Shown: positions 8,970 through 18,322, numbered from the stretch's first letter. The stretch is DNA of 64,000 nucleotides from Novosphingobium lentum NBRC 107847 (GCF_001590965.1 NZ_BCTW01000003.1:1-64000), one strand, 5' to 3'. The notes: a model not told the origin generated them from the sequence alone. Made by a program: numbers and translations.

Positions 8970-9827
8970 ATGATCTCGCGGCGGGGGCTGCTCGGATCGG
9001 TCGCGGCGTCGCTGGTATTGTCCATCGTCCCCGCGCGCATCGCCGCTGCGCCGCTGGCCAAAGTCAGGGACCTCGGCGTGCTGCGCGTGGCGGTGTATCA
9101 GGACAACCGGCCGTGGTCGTGGAGCGCGGATGGCGCGGTGAAGGGCATCGACGCCGACTTGGCGCGCGCCATCGCAGCGGAGCTGGGCGTGCGCGCCGAC
9201 GTGGTCGCGTTCCTCGCCGGCGACGACATGGGCGACGATTTGCGCAACACCGTGTGGCGCGGCGGATTGCTGGGCTTCCAGCCGTGCGACGCGATGATGC
9301 ACGTGCCGTTCGACCACAAGCTGCAGCTCGATAACGACCAGGTCGCGATCGTCGCGCCGTATTACCGCGAGAGCTTCGCCGCGGTCTGCGGCAACGAGCA
9401 GTCCGATTGCGAAGTGCCGCCGCCGCAGTTCAAGGGTCGGCGGCTGGCGGCCGAAGTCGATTCTATCCCCGACATGTACCTGATGGGCGGGTTCGGTGGC
9501 GTGCTGCGCGGCGATGTCGTCCACTTCCGCAGCGGCTACGATGCCGTCGCCGCGATCGGACAGGACAAGGCCGATGTCGCGGTCGCCACGCGGGCACAGG
9601 TCGAGGCGGCGACCCACGATCTCGCCAATCCCGCGATCAAGCGCCGCACCAGCCCGCTTCAGGCGATCATGTCGCCGGGCTGGGATATCGGGCTGGCGGT
9701 CAAGGAAAACAGCCGCACGCTGGGCGATGCGATCGAGGCGATCCTTGCGAAAATGACCGCCGACGGCCGGCTGGCCGCGATGTTCGCGCAGCACGGCGTC
9801 ACCTGGCGCGCCGCGCTCGCCGGCTGA
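8970..9827 (+). CDS. Quinoprotein-associated periplasmic substrate-binding protein (XoxJ/MoxJ-like)
   Basis: A 285-residue protein of the family 3 (amino-acid-type) solute-binding fold. It has a twin-arginine-like N-terminus (MISRRGLLG) and signal peptide, then LRVAVYQDNRPWSW and GIDADLARAIAAELG. No ABC permease or ATPase is nearby. This family occurs beside methanol and ethanol dehydrogenases (MoxJ, XoxJ) where it is thought to assist maturation or cofactor loading and not import. Here it lies between pedF and the alcohol dehydrogenase, supporting that reading. The start follows the pedF stop by one base. Confidence 0.82.
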   Translation: MISRRGLLGSVAASLVLSIVPARIAAAPLAKVRDLGVLRVAVYQDNRPWSWSADGAVKGIDADLARAIAAELGVRADVVAFLAGDDMGDDLRNTVWRGGLLGFQPCDAMMHVPFDHKLQLDNDQVAIVAPYYRESFAAVCGNEQSDCEVPPPQFKGRRLAAEVDSIPDMYLMGGFGGVLRGDVVHFRSGYDAVAAIGQDKADVAVATRAQVEAATHDLANPAIKRRTSPLQAIMSPGWDIGLAVKENSRTLGDAIEAILAKMTADGRLAAMFAQHGVTWRAALAG

Positions 9828-9873
9828 ATTGCTGCGCCCTGCGGCATTCCATGCTGCGCAACATCGCGCATGC

Positions 9874-9893
9874 TTGGCCTAAGGTCCAATTGC
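9874..9893 (+). promoter_or_regulatory. Candidate regulator site 4 of the PQQ island
   Basis: TTGGCCTAAGGTCCAATTGC, 97 bases before the alcohol dehydrogenase start. It differs at only one position out of 20 from the site before the aldehyde dehydrogenase gene (18323-18342), in the same orientation relative to the gene. Such a long match between two promoters is strong evidence for a shared regulator. Confidence 0.65.
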
Positions 9894-9990
9894 TGCAACC
9901 CCTGCACCCGATAGGGTCTCATCCATGGAAAACAGGCCGCACCGGCAAGCAGTTCCGGAACGATGCAGTCACCATCACAGGAGGGACACC

Positions 9991-11751
9991 ATGAAGGGCA
10001 AGTTCAAGAACGGCATCACCGGCAGCATGGCCAGCATCGCCACGCTCGGCCTGCTGATCGCCGCACCGCTGCAGGCTGCCGACGGACCGACCGCGCAAGA
10101 CCTCGTCAACGATGCCGGGTCGACCGGCGACGTGCTGACTTACGGCATGGGCCCGCAGGCGCAGCGGTTCAGCCCGCTGGCCAAAGTCAACGCCGACAAC
10201 GTCAAGTCGATGGTCCCCGCGTTCGCGGCTTCGCTCGGCGGGGAAAAGCAGCGCGGCCAGGAATCGCAGCCGCTGGTCTATGACGGCACGATCTACGTGA
10301 CCGGATCGTACTCGCGGCTTTACGCGTTCGATTCGCACACCGGCGAAAAGAAGTGGGAATACGACGCGCGTCTGCCTGACGGGATCATGCCGTGCTGCGA
10401 CGTGGTCAACCGCGGTGCCGCGATCATGGGCGACAAAGTGCTGTTCGCCACGCTCGACGCGCATCTCGTGGCGCTCAACCGCCATACCGGCAAGGTCGTG
10501 TGGAACAAGGCGATCGCCGATTACCAGGCGGGCTATTCGGCCACCGCCGCGCCGCTGATCGTGCGCAACATGGTCATCACCGGCAACTCGGGCGGCGAAT
10601 TCGGCGCGGTCGGCGCGATCCAGGCGCGCAACGTCGATACCGGCGAGCTGATCTGGGAACGTCCGGTGATCGAAGGCCACATGGGCATGCTCAACGGCAA
10701 GCCCAACGGCATCACCGGCAAGACCAATGCCAGCTGGCAGGGCGATTTGTGGAAGACCGGCGGCGGCGCGACGTGGCTGGGCGGGACATATGACCCCGAC
10801 ACCAACCTGATCTTCTTCGGCACCGGCAACCCCGCGCCGTGGAACAGCCACTTGCGCCCCGGCGACAACCTCTACACCGCCTCGACGCTGGCGCTCGACC
10901 CCGACACCGGGGTGATCAAGTGGCACTACCAGACCACCCCGCACGACGGCTGGGACTTCGACGGGGTGAACGAATTCATCCCGTTCGACGCCACGATGGC
11001 CGGCAAGCCGATGAAGCTGGGCGCCAAGGCCGATCGCAACGGCTACTTCTACGTCATCGACCGCACCAACGGACACCTGATGGGCGCCAGCAAGTTCGTG
11101 ATGGAAACCACCTGGGCCAACGGTATCAACCTGAAGACCGGGCGGCCCAACTTCGTCGACGCCAACCGCCCGGGTCCGCCCAACGGCAGCGAAAAGGGCA
11201 CTTCGGTGTTCTCCAGCCCCAGCTTCCTGGGCGGCAAGAACTGGATGCCGATGGCCTATTCCAAGGACACCGGGCTGTTCTACGTGCCCTCCAACGACTG
11301 GGGCATGGACATCTGGAACGAACCGATCGCCTATAAGAAGGGCGCGGCCTATCTCGGCGCCGGCTTCACCATCCGCCCGGTGGCGCCCGATCACATCGGC
11401 GCGTTGCGCGCGATGGACCCCAAGACCGGCAAGATCGTGTGGGAATACAAGAACAAGGCTCCGCTGTGGGGCGGCGTGCTGACCACTGCGGGCAACCTGG
11501 TGTTCACCGGTACGCCCGAAGGCTATCTCAAGGCCTTCGATGCCAAGACCGGCACCGAACTGTGGAAGTTCAACACCGGGTCGGGCGTGGTCGGATCGCC
11601 GATCACGTGGGAACAGGACGGCGAGCAGTATGTCGCGGTCATGTCGGGCTGGGGCGGCGCGGTGCCGCTGTGGGGCGGCGAAGTGGCCAAGACGTTCAAG
11701 GACATCAGCCAGGGCGGCGCCCTGTGGGTGTTCAAACTGCCGAAGAGCTGA
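9991..11751 (+). CDS. exaF: PQQ-dependent alcohol dehydrogenase, ExaF/PedH type (predicted lanthanide-dependent)
   Basis: A 586-residue periplasmic quinoprotein with a signal peptide cut near LQA-AD and eight PQQ propeller repeats. The ATG at 9991 follows GGAGGGACACC. Visible active-site parts: the adjacent Cys135-Cys136 pair that forms the vicinal disulphide over [18 protein letters not shown], and HDGWDFDG with catalytic Asp322. Asp324, two residues on, is the extra ligand found in lanthanide enzymes (XoxF, ExaF, PedH); calcium enzymes have Ala or Ser there. The region following it is typical of the ExaF/PedH branch more than of XoxF. It oxidises primary alcohols and perhaps aldehydes, passing electrons to cytochrome c. 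No pqq synthesis gene is in the window. Confidence 0.9.
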   Translation: MKGKFKNGITGSMASIATLGLLIAAPLQAADGPTAQDLVNDAGSTGDVLTYGMGPQAQRFSPLAKVNADNVKSMVPAFAASLGGEKQRGQESQPLVYDGTIYVTGSYSRLYAFDSHTGEKKWEYDARLPDGIMPCCDVVNRGAAIMGDKVLFATLDAHLVALNRHTGKVVWNKAIADYQAGYSATAAPLIVRNMVITGNSGGEFGAVGAIQARNVDTGELIWERPVIEGHMGMLNGKPNGITGKTNASWQGDLWKTGGGATWLGGTYDPDTNLIFFGTGNPAPWNSHLRPGDNLYTASTLALDPDTGVIKWHYQTTPHDGWDFDGVNEFIPFDATMAGKPMKLGAKADRNGYFYVIDRTNGHLMGASKFVMETTWANGINLKTGRPNFVDANRPGPPNGSEKGTSVFSSPSFLGGKNWMPMAYSKDTGLFYVPSNDWGMDIWNEPIAYKKGAAYLGAGFTIRPVAPDHIGALRAMDPKTGKIVWEYKNKAPLWGGVLTTAGNLVFTGTPEGYLKAFDAKTGTELWKFNTGSGVVGSPITWEQDGEQYVAVMSGWGGAVPLWGGEVAKTFKDISQGGALWVFKLPKS

Positions 11752-11758
11752 TCGTGTC

Positions 11759-11790
11759 TGGCGGCGCGAGGGCTTTTCCTTGCGCCGCCA
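11759..11790 (+). terminator. Hairpin terminator after the alcohol dehydrogenase
   Basis: Perfect 9-bp arms TGGCGGCGC / GCGCCGCCA, extended inside by AGG/CCT, lie eight bases after the stop and before the response-regulator start. No clear U tract follows, so some readthrough into the regulator is possible. Confidence 0.55.
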
Positions 11791-11805
11791 CAACTGGCAG
11801 ATAAC

Positions 11806-12486
11806 ATGAACGCCATGGCCCTTGTCCCCGACCTTTCCCACGCTCCCGCTCCCGAAAGGGTGCTGATCGTCGACGATCACTCGCTGGTGCGCGACGGGTT
11901 GCGCAGCGTGCTGGCGGTCAGCTTTGCGGGTTGCGAAATATTCGAGGCGGCCAATTTCGCCGAGGCGAGCGCGATCCTGCAGGCGCAGGACGACATCGAC
12001 CTCGTGCTGCTCGATCTCAACATGCCCGATGTTTCGCGCCTTTCGGCGCTTCAGGCGATGCGCGAGAACTGGCCGGCCACGCCGGTGGTGATGGTTTCGG
12101 GCACCCTCGACCGCGCCACAGTGCGCGAAGCGCTGGCTGCAGGAGCCGCCGGGTTCGTGCCCAAATCGCTGAAGCGCAACGACATCGTCGAGGCGCTGCG
12201 CCACGTCATGGCGGGCGAGATCTACGTTCCCGAAATCCTCGACGCGGACGATCCCGGCTCGCGTGAGGAAGCCTCGATCAACGGCCGCATCGAAACGCTC
12301 ACACCGCAGCAGCGCGTGGTGCTGGGCCACCTCGTCAACGGCAAGCTCAACAAGCAGATCGCGTTCGAGCTCGACGTGTCGATGACCACGGTCAAGGCGC
12401 ATGTCTCGGCGATCCTGCAGAAGCTCAACGTGTTCAGCCGCACCCAGGCGGTGATCCTCGCCAACCGCGTGGGGTTTACGGGATAA
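11806..12486 (+). CDS. NarL/LuxR-family response regulator
   Basis: A 226-residue two-domain regulator. The receiver domain (about 17-135) has the acidic pair Asp23-Asp24, phospho-acceptor Asp70 in LLLDLNMPD, and Lys in GFVPKS. The LuxR helix-turn-helix (about 160-222) contains LTPQQRVVLGHLVNGKLNKQIA. It resembles ErdR/AgmR-type regulators that control quinoprotein ethanol oxidation in pseudomonads. It sits directly after the dehydrogenase and faces the hybrid kinase gene, the likeliest phosphodonor. The repeated CTAARGTnC sites in the island are candidates for its targets. The start has no strong ribosome site; the ATG at 11815 is an alternative. Confidence 0.87.
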   Translation: MNAMALVPDLSHAPAPERVLIVDDHSLVRDGLRSVLAVSFAGCEIFEAANFAEASAILQAQDDIDLVLLDLNMPDVSRLSALQAMRENWPATPVVMVSGTLDRATVREALAAGAAGFVPKSLKRNDIVEALRHVMAGEIYVPEILDADDPGSREEASINGRIETLTPQQRVVLGHLVNGKLNKQIAFELDVSMTTVKAHVSAILQKLNVFSRTQAVILANRVGFTG

Positions 12487-12489
12487 TCT

Positions 12490-12512
12490 GAGTTTCAGTT
12501 TCACTGAAACTC
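12490..12512. terminator. Bidirectional hairpin between convergent regulator and kinase genes
   Basis: GAGTTTCAGT and ACTGAAACTC are perfect inverted 10-bp arms with a 3-base loop (TTC), starting four bases after the response-regulator stop. The symmetrical A/T content suits termination in both directions; an operator role is less likely between convergent genes. Confidence 0.6.
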
Positions 12513-12531
12513 GTGCGGGCCGGTGCCGCCT

Positions 12532-12547
12532 CCAGCCGTTAGGCTGG
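12532..12547. terminator. Second hairpin between the convergent genes
   Basis: CCAGCC-GTTA-GGCTGG forms a tight stem followed by AAAAG. It is nearer the kinase stop at 12556 and probably ends that transcript. Confidence 0.45.
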
Positions 12548-12555
12548 AAAAGACT

Positions 12556-14811
12556 CTAACCCGATTCCCCGCTCAGCATCGTGCGCATCAGCGCGCGCAG
12601 TTGCGCGGGCTTGACCGGCTTGTTGAGCAGCGGGAAGCGTGCGGCCGCGATCCGGGCTTTCACTTCCTCGCTGCGGTCGGCGGTGATCACCACGCCCGCC
12701 AGCTCGCGTCCGGCCAGCTTGCGCAGCGCGGCGATGGCATCGTCGCCGCGCGCGTTGTCGTCGAGATGGTAGTCGGCGATGACGAGGTCGAGCGGGCCTT
12801 GCGCCGCGGCAATCGCCGCCGGATCGCCCGGTCCGCGCGCCACCAGCACGGTGTGGCCCCAGTTCTCCAGCAGCGCGCGCATGCCTGAAAGGATCGCGTC
12901 GTCGTTGTCGATGATCAGCACCACGCCGCCTTCCAGCCGACCCAGCGCGGCGCGGCGCAGCACCGGATCGCGCGTACCGGCCTGCGCATCGCCGCGCGGA
13001 ACGCGGATCGCGAACGTCGATCCTTCGCCGGGGACAGACGTGACCAGCACTTCGTGCCCCAGCATCGTGCTCGCCCGCCGCACGATGGCCAGGCCCAGGC
13101 CCTTGCCCGGAATGCGGTGATCGCTTTCCAGCCGACGGAACTCCTCGAAAATCAGGTCGAGGTTGGCCGGATCGATGCCCGGCCCGGTATCGCTGACCGC
13201 GATGCGCACGTGATCGCCTTCGTCGTCCACCCGCACCGAAACGACGCCCGACGAGGTATAGCGCACCGCGTTCGACAGGAAGTTCTGCAGGATGCGGCGC
13301 AGCAGCCGCACGTCGCTTTGCACCCAGGTTCCCGTTTCCGGAATTTCGAGCGTCAGCCCTTTGCCACGAGCGAGCGCCGCGATTTCGATGCGCAGCGCGG
13401 TGAGCAGCTGGTCGAGCTCGATCGAGCCGATTTCGGGCTGGATCGCGCCGGCATCGAGATGGGAAATCTCGAACAGCGTTTCGAGCAGGTCTTCCACCGA
13501 ATCGAGCGCCACCCCGGTCTGCCGCACCAGCGCACGCGTCGGCAGCGCCAGCCGCCGCTCGCCCAGCGCGGCGACGAACAGCCGCGCGGCGTTGAGCGGT
13601 TGCAGCAGGTCGTGGCTCGCGGCGGCAAGGAAGCTGGTCTTCGATCGGTTGGCGTGTTCGGCAGCGGTCTTGGCCGAAAGCAGCGCGGCTTCGACCGAAC
13701 GACGCTCTGCTACTTCGGCTTCCAGTTCCGTCGTGCGTTCGGCGACGCGGCGTTCGAGCGTACCGGCGGCTTCGCGCAGCGTTTCCTCGTAATGCAGCCG
13801 ATCGGTCACGTCGTCGAAGCTGAATGCCATGCCGTCTGGCGCGATCGGGGTCGAGCGGATCAGGAACTGGCGGCCGCCCAGCCTGCACTGCGCCTCGATC
13901 CGTTCGCTGCCGCTGCGCCAGGCGACCACGTCCGCGCGCTCCAGCATCAGCGTGCCGCAATACGCGACAAGCCGTTCGTGCGTGCCGATCGTGTCGCGCT
14001 GGCCCGCTGGCAGGCCGAGCAGGCGCTCCAGCCCCTCATTGTGTGCCACCAGCCGCCGCTGCGCGTCATAAAGGCAAACGCCTTCGGACAGCGTGTCGAG
14101 CGTGGCCTGCAGCGCCACGTTGCGTTCGGCCAGTTCGCGCGCACGTTCGCGCGCATCCTCGGCCTTGACCTCGGTTATGTCGGTATAGATGCCGACGGTG
14201 CCGCCTTCGGTGGTGCGGATCTCGCTGATCTGGACCCAGCGCCCGTCGGTCAGCGCCTGGATGTGGACGCCGTTGGCCACGACGTGGCGCGCGACCCGTT
14301 CGGCAACCCAGCGGTCGGGTGATCGCAGCGCGCCGACCGGGCGCTGGCCCCGCGCAACCGCTTCGGCGACTTCGGAAAACTGCGGCGGATCGCCCGAAAG
14401 TTCGGCGATTTCCGGCCAGAAGCCCTGGTAGGCCTTATTGCACATCACCAGCCGGTCCTGCGCATCGAAGAGCACAAAACCGTCAGACAGCGATTCGATC
14501 GCGTCGCGCAAGCGGACCCGCGCCGCGTCGGCATCGCGGTGCGCCACGGCCAGATCGGCGTTGGCGGCGTTGAGGCTGGCAAGCGCCTCCTCAAGCTCGG
14601 TGGTGCGCGCGCGGACCATCGCCTCAAGCGAGATCGCGGTCTCGAACATCGAGAATGCACTGCCCTGCAGGTCGCTCGACCGTTCGACCCGGTCGATCAG
14701 CGCGGCGTTGATCCGGTCAAGCCGGCGCACCCGTTCTTCCAGCTCGGCGATGCGGGCCTGTGCCGGATCGGAGGCGGGCTGGGGCCGGGGGGTGATCGGG
14801 TGCGCTGCCAT
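12556..14811 (-). CDS. PAS-domain hybrid histidine kinase, NahK/ErcS-like
   Basis: A 751-residue soluble hybrid kinase without membrane helices. Order: coiled coil (about 15-100), two PAS domains (about 100-215 and 230-350, each with a GF/GV-L-FDA/YDA motif), HisKA with His400 in ASHDLLQPLNA, HATPase (about 500-605, with NAVRY and DTGPGID) and a C-terminal receiver with VLIIDNDD and Asp in LVIADYH. The HDLLQPL box and layout match NahK/ErcS-type kinases. The upstream FIST gene ends in a TGATG overlap with this start, so sensor and kinase are made together. It probably controls the response regulator at 11806 or another partner (inference). Confidence 0.87.
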   Translation of the reverse strand: MAAHPITPRPQPASDPAQARIAELEERVRRLDRINAALIDRVERSSDLQGSAFSMFETAISLEAMVRARTTELEEALASLNAANADLAVAHRDADAARVRLRDAIESLSDGFVLFDAQDRLVMCNKAYQGFWPEIAELSGDPPQFSEVAEAVARGQRPVGALRSPDRWVAERVARHVVANGVHIQALTDGRWVQISEIRTTEGGTVGIYTDITEVKAEDARERARELAERNVALQATLDTLSEGVCLYDAQRRLVAHNEGLERLLGLPAGQRDTIGTHERLVAYCGTLMLERADVVAWRSGSERIEAQCRLGGRQFLIRSTPIAPDGMAFSFDDVTDRLHYEETLREAAGTLERRVAERTTELEAEVAERRSVEAALLSAKTAAEHANRSKTSFLAAASHDLLQPLNAARLFVAALGERRLALPTRALVRQTGVALDSVEDLLETLFEISHLDAGAIQPEIGSIELDQLLTALRIEIAALARGKGLTLEIPETGTWVQSDVRLLRRILQNFLSNAVRYTSSGVVSVRVDDEGDHVRIAVSDTGPGIDPANLDLIFEEFRRLESDHRIPGKGLGLAIVRRASTMLGHEVLVTSVPGEGSTFAIRVPRGDAQAGTRDPVLRRAALGRLEGGVVLIIDNDDAILSGMRALLENWGHTVLVARGPGDPAAIAAAQGPLDLVIADYHLDDNARGDDAIAALRKLAGRELAGVVITADRSEEVKARIAAARFPLLNKPVKPAQLRALMRTMLSGESG

Positions 14812-15959
14812 CAGCGGCCGATCGCCAGCCCGCTCAGCGTCTGGTTGATGTGCGCGGCGCGGAACTGTTCGCCATACGTATTGAAGCCGACCAGCCGCCG
14901 CTCGCTGTAGATGCGCGAAACCTGGTGGCCCAGCTGGCGGTTTTCGGCATCGATGCGGTTGAGCACGCAGTCGAAACCGATGACATGATCGATACCGCCC
15001 ACTGCCGCATCGACCTCGTCGAACAGGCTGTGGAGGCTTTTGACGCGGTCGACCGGTTCACCCACCGACAGCACGATGCCGTTGTCGATCGCGCAATAGA
15101 ACGTCAGGCTGCCATCAGGGTTGGCCGACTGGATCGAGCGCACGTGGTATTGCCCGCCCGCGCGGACCATCGGCGGGTGCGCGGCGAAAAACGCGGCGTC
15201 AAGCGGCTCGCCCGGCCGGCCCGCCAGCGCGCGGTATTCATCGGCGGCAGGCATCGCGTTGATTTCATAGACCACACGCGCCTGCGGGTCGCTTCCGGTG
15301 ACGATCATCTTGGCTGGCCCCGGACGGTAGTGGTGGGCCGAAAACACATGCATCGGGCGCAAGCTGGACAGGATCGCCACAACCGCCGCATCCTTCAGGA
15401 ACTGTCCGTTGACGAAGATCCCGGTCTCGCGGAACAACATGCCGTCGCCCGACGATCCGCCGACCATCACCGTGTCGCCCAGCGCGTCCTGGACGGTCAT
15501 CGTCAGCAGTTCCTCGCGGTGCGACAGGCCATCGACAAGGAACAGCGCGGCGTGGTTGGCCTTGTCGCCCAGTTCGCGCGCGCGCTGCACCGCGCCTGCG
15601 GCCAACTGGCGGATCGCGGCGCGGCCCGCTTCGACATCGAACCCGTCGAGATCGTCGAAACAGTGCACCGCCATGCGGAACGCGTCGGCGGGAAAGCCGA
15701 TGAACACCAGGCTGTCGCTGTCATAGCCGCGCTCGCTCAACTCGCCCGCGCTGGTGCAGCCGATCAGCGGAAAGCCGCCAAGATGCCGGGCGATGGCGGC
15801 GCTCAGCCGGTCGCGGTCATAGCTGTGCGAGCAGAACAGCAGCCCGCCAGCGAGCGCGCGTGTGCCCAGCCCGGCAGCAACATCGGCCACCGCGCGGTCA
15901 GGATCCGGATCGTGCGATGAGACGACCACCAGGCCATCGTCGCAAAGGCTCTGCGCCAC
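14811..15959 (-). CDS. FIST-domain sensory protein, NosP-like
   Basis: A 382-residue protein with FIST N (about 15-215) and FIST C (about 225-365) domains: GLLFCSHSYDRDRL, PLIGCTSAGE and GGSSGDGMLFRETGIFVNG are typical. The start codon is GTG with GGGAG upstream. In Pseudomonas a haem-binding FIST protein (NosP) encoded beside NahK senses nitric oxide and modulates the kinase, within the ethanol-oxidation locus. The same pairing here, with overlapping genes, suggests a similar job. Haem binding is not demonstrable from sequence alone; small-molecule sensing by FIST proteins more broadly is the fallback. Confidence 0.82.
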   Translation of the reverse strand: MAQSLCDDGLVVVSSHDPDPDRAVADVAAGLGTRALAGGLLFCSHSYDRDRLSAAIARHLGGFPLIGCTSAGELSERGYDSDSLVFIGFPADAFRMAVHCFDDLDGFDVEAGRAAIRQLAAGAVQRARELGDKANHAALFLVDGLSHREELLTMTVQDALGDTVMVGGSSGDGMLFRETGIFVNGQFLKDAAVVAILSSLRPMHVFSAHHYRPGPAKMIVTGSDPQARVVYEINAMPAADEYRALAGRPGEPLDAAFFAAHPPMVRAGGQYHVRSIQSANPDGSLTFYCAIDNGIVLSVGEPVDRVKSLHSLFDEVDAAVGGIDHVIGFDCVLNRIDAENRQLGHQVSRIYSERRLVGFNTYGEQFRAAHINQTLSGLAIGR

Positions 15960-15973
15960 AACTCTCTCCCGCA

Positions 15974-15990
15974 GTGGCGGTTTGCGCCAC
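15974..15990 (-). promoter_or_regulatory. Dyad upstream of the FIST-kinase operon
   Basis: GTGGCG-GTTTG-CGCCAC, a perfect 6-bp dyad 15 bases upstream of the FIST start. It is either a regulator site or a leader hairpin; nothing else in the window matches it. Confidence 0.3.
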
Positions 15991-16051
15991 GACTTTGTTC
16001 TCGATCGCGGGGGCTTCTTGATGGACCCTTCCGCTCAATCTTCCCTAGCCT

Positions 16052-16070
16052 TTTGCGCGCGTTGCGCAAA
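16052..16070 (-). terminator. Hairpin after the DUF779 gene
   Basis: TTTGCGC and GCGCAAA pair around GCGTT just beyond the DUF779 stop at 16075. Read on the minus strand the right arm ends in A residues, so it lacks a classical U tract but is well placed. Confidence 0.45.
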
Positions 16071-16074
16071 GCGT

Positions 16075-16530
16075 TCACCCGGCGGCGGCGCTGTCACCGC
16101 GCGGCGGTTCGCCCGCTGCGTCCAGCGCGGCCGCTTCGGCATCGTCGAACACGCGGCTGCGCACGATGAACCGCACGCCTTCGGGGGCTTCCAGGCTCAT
16201 GCCCGCGCCGCGACCGGGGACGACGTCGATCGTGATTTGCGTGTGGCGCCAGTATTCGAACTGCGACAGGCCGATCCACACCGGTGTGTCGTCCGCGATG
16301 CGGCCCAGCAGCACATCGCTGCCGCCGACGCGGAATTCGCCGCGGGCGAAGCACATCGGTGCCGAGCCATCGCAGCAGCCGCCCGACTGGTGGAACATCA
16401 GCGGGCCGTGGGTTGCCTGCAGCCGCGCGATCCATTCGGCGGCCAATGGCGTGACCAGCACGCGCGGCGGCGGGCCCGTTTCCGGACCCGCCGCCTGAAC
16501 GATTGTGGTGGTGCCAGATGGGTTGCTCAC
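16075..16530 (-). CDS. DUF779 protein, aldehyde-dehydrogenase partner
   Basis: A 151-residue protein with the DUF779 signature: LMFHQSGGCCDGSAPMC, with a Cys-Cys pair, followed by GSDVLLG and FEYWRHTQITIDVV. DUF779 genes are nearly always beside acetaldehyde or chloroacetaldehyde dehydrogenase genes, as here, downstream of the ExaC-like gene. The molecular role is not established; the conserved cysteines suggest metal binding or protection of the dehydrogenase. A strong hairpin separates it from the upstream gene, which would lower its expression relative to the enzyme. Confidence 0.85.
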   Translation of the reverse strand: MSNPSGTTTIVQAAGPETGPPPRVLVTPLAAEWIARLQATHGPLMFHQSGGCCDGSAPMCFARGEFRVGGSDVLLGRIADDTPVWIGLSQFEYWRHTQITIDVVPGRGAGMSLEAPEGVRFIVRSRVFDDAEAAALDAAGEPPRGDSAAAG

Positions 16531-16547
16531 GGCGCGCCGCCGGGTTG

Positions 16548-16583
16548 CCGGGGGCGGACGCTGGAGAGAACGTCCGCCCCCGG
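16548..16583 (-). terminator. Strong hairpin between aldehyde dehydrogenase and DUF779 genes
   Basis: CCGGGGGCGGACG pairs perfectly (13 bp) with CGTCCGCCCCCGG around a 10-base loop. It is the most stable simple hairpin I noticed in the window. It may terminate most transcripts or act as an mRNA-stabilising processing element between the two genes. Confidence 0.6.
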
Positions 16584-16723
16584 ACCCCGCCGCGCCGCCG
16601 CCACGACCGGTCCCCCGACCGAGCTAGCAACCGGGCAGTCGACCCGACCGGCCAGAGCGACCCGAATGGGCTGGCCGATGCGAGATCGTGGCAGAGGGTG
16701 CCCATCGGGGGCGGCGGGGCGCA

Positions 16724-18244
16724 TCAGAAGAAGCCAAGCGCCTTCGGGCTGTAGCTGACCAGCATGTTCTTGGTCTGCTGGTAATGATCGAGCATCATCT
16801 TGTGGTTCTCACGCCCGATGCCCGATTGCTTGTAGCCGCCGAACGCCGCGTGCGCCGGATAGGCATGGTAGCAGTTGGTCCATACGCGTCCGGCCTGGAT
16901 TGCGCGGCCGAAACGGTAGCAGGTGTTGGCATCGCGGCTCCACACGCCCGCGCCAAGGCCGTACAGCGTATCATTGGCGATCGACAGCGCCTCGGCATCG
17001 TCCTTGAACTTCGTCACCGCGAGCACCGGCCCGAAGATTTCCTCCTGGAACACGCGCATCTTGTTGTGGCCTTCGAGCACGGTAGGCTTGACGTAATAGC
17101 CCTGTGCCAGCTCACCCTCGTGCGTGTGGCGCGATCCGCCGGTCAGCACTTTGGCGCCTTCGCGCTGGCCGATGTCGATGTACGACAGGATCTTCTCTAG
17201 CTGGTCGTTGGAGGCCTGCGCACCGATCATCGTCGATGGATCGAGCGGGCTGCCCAGCCTGATCGCCTCGACCCGCGCGATCGCGCGTTCCATGAACCGG
17301 TCATAGATCGATTCGTGCACCAGCGCGCGGCTGGGGCAGGTGCAGACCTCGCCCTGGTTGAGCGCGAACATCGCGAAGCCTTCCAGCGCCTTGTCGAAAT
17401 AATCGTCATCGGCGGCCATCACGTCGGCAAAGAAGATGTTGGGGCTCTTGCCGCCCAGTTCCAGCGTGCAGGGGATCAGGTTCTCGCTGGCATACTGCAT
17501 GATCAGGCGGCCGGTGGTGGTCTCGCCGGTGAACGCGATCTTGGCGATGCGCTTGTTGCTGGCCAGCGGCTTGCCTGCCTCGATGCCGAAGCCGTTGACG
17601 ATGTTGAGCACGCCCGGCGGCAGCAGATCGCCGATCAGTTCGGCCAGCACCATGATCGACATCGGGGTCTGTTCGGCGGGTTTGAGCACCACGCAGTTGC
17701 CGGCGGCGAGCGCGGGGGCGAGCTTCCACACCGCCATCAGGATCGGGAAGTTCCACGGGATGATCTGGCCGACCACCCCGAGCGGTTCGTGGAAGTGATA
17801 GGCCACGGTGTCGTGGTCGATCTCGGAAATCGAGCCTTCCTGCGCGCGGACGCAGCCGGCGAAGTAGCGGAAATGGTCGATCGCCAGCGGGATGTCGGCG
17901 GCGGTCGTCTCGCGGATCGGCTTGCCGTTGTCGATCGTCTCGACCATCGCGATCAGGTCGAGGTTGTCCTCCATCCGCTGCGCGATCCGGTTGAGGACGA
18001 TGGCGCGTTCGGCAGGCGAGGTGCGGCCCCACGCATCCTTGGCCTTGTGCGCGGCATCGAGCGCCAGCTCGATATCCTCGGCCGTGCCGCGCGCCACCTG
18101 GCACACCGGCTGGCCGGTCACCGGCGAGATGTTGTCGAAATACTGGCCGCGCACCGGCGCAACCCAGTCGCCGCCGATGTAGTTGTCGTAGCGGTCGCGG
18201 ATCATCGCGGCGCCCGCAAACTTGTTCATCGCCTGCTCGAGCAT
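16724..18244 (-). CDS. exaC: NAD-dependent aldehyde dehydrogenase, ExaC/AldB type
   Basis: A 506-residue aldehyde dehydrogenase of normal length. Cofactor and catalytic motifs: [28 protein letters not shown], general base Glu in LELGGKSPN, and catalytic Cys301 in NQGEVCTC. The pattern, including CTCPSR, matches ExaC/AldB acetaldehyde dehydrogenases. The ATG at 18244 has AAGGAGAGG upstream. In the ethanol pathway it oxidises aldehyde from the periplasmic quinoprotein to acid in the cytoplasm. A regulatory site nearly identical to that of the alcohol dehydrogenase lies 78 bases upstream of the start. Confidence 0.92.
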   Translation of the reverse strand: MLEQAMNKFAGAAMIRDRYDNYIGGDWVAPVRGQYFDNISPVTGQPVCQVARGTAEDIELALDAAHKAKDAWGRTSPAERAIVLNRIAQRMEDNLDLIAMVETIDNGKPIRETTAADIPLAIDHFRYFAGCVRAQEGSISEIDHDTVAYHFHEPLGVVGQIIPWNFPILMAVWKLAPALAAGNCVVLKPAEQTPMSIMVLAELIGDLLPPGVLNIVNGFGIEAGKPLASNKRIAKIAFTGETTTGRLIMQYASENLIPCTLELGGKSPNIFFADVMAADDDYFDKALEGFAMFALNQGEVCTCPSRALVHESIYDRFMERAIARVEAIRLGSPLDPSTMIGAQASNDQLEKILSYIDIGQREGAKVLTGGSRHTHEGELAQGYYVKPTVLEGHNKMRVFQEEIFGPVLAVTKFKDDAEALSIANDTLYGLGAGVWSRDANTCYRFGRAIQAGRVWTNCYHAYPAHAAFGGYKQSGIGRENHKMMLDHYQQTKNMLVSYSPKALGFF

Positions 18245-18322
18245 GGAAGTCCTCTCCTTGGCCGACTCTGCGCCGGCCCGATCCCAGTGGTGAGGGCACG
18301 CTGCCCGTGCGGGCGGGCGGCG

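Noticed and set aside
9919-12504. An 861-codon minus-strand frame opposite the alcohol dehydrogenase and response regulator
   Set aside because: It is antisense to two well-supported genes, has no recognisable domain and reflects the GC-rich third positions of the real genes.
12490-12512. The GAGTTTCAGT/ACTGAAACTC palindrome as a regulator operator
   Set aside because: It lies between the ends of convergent genes with no start codon nearby, which suits a terminator.
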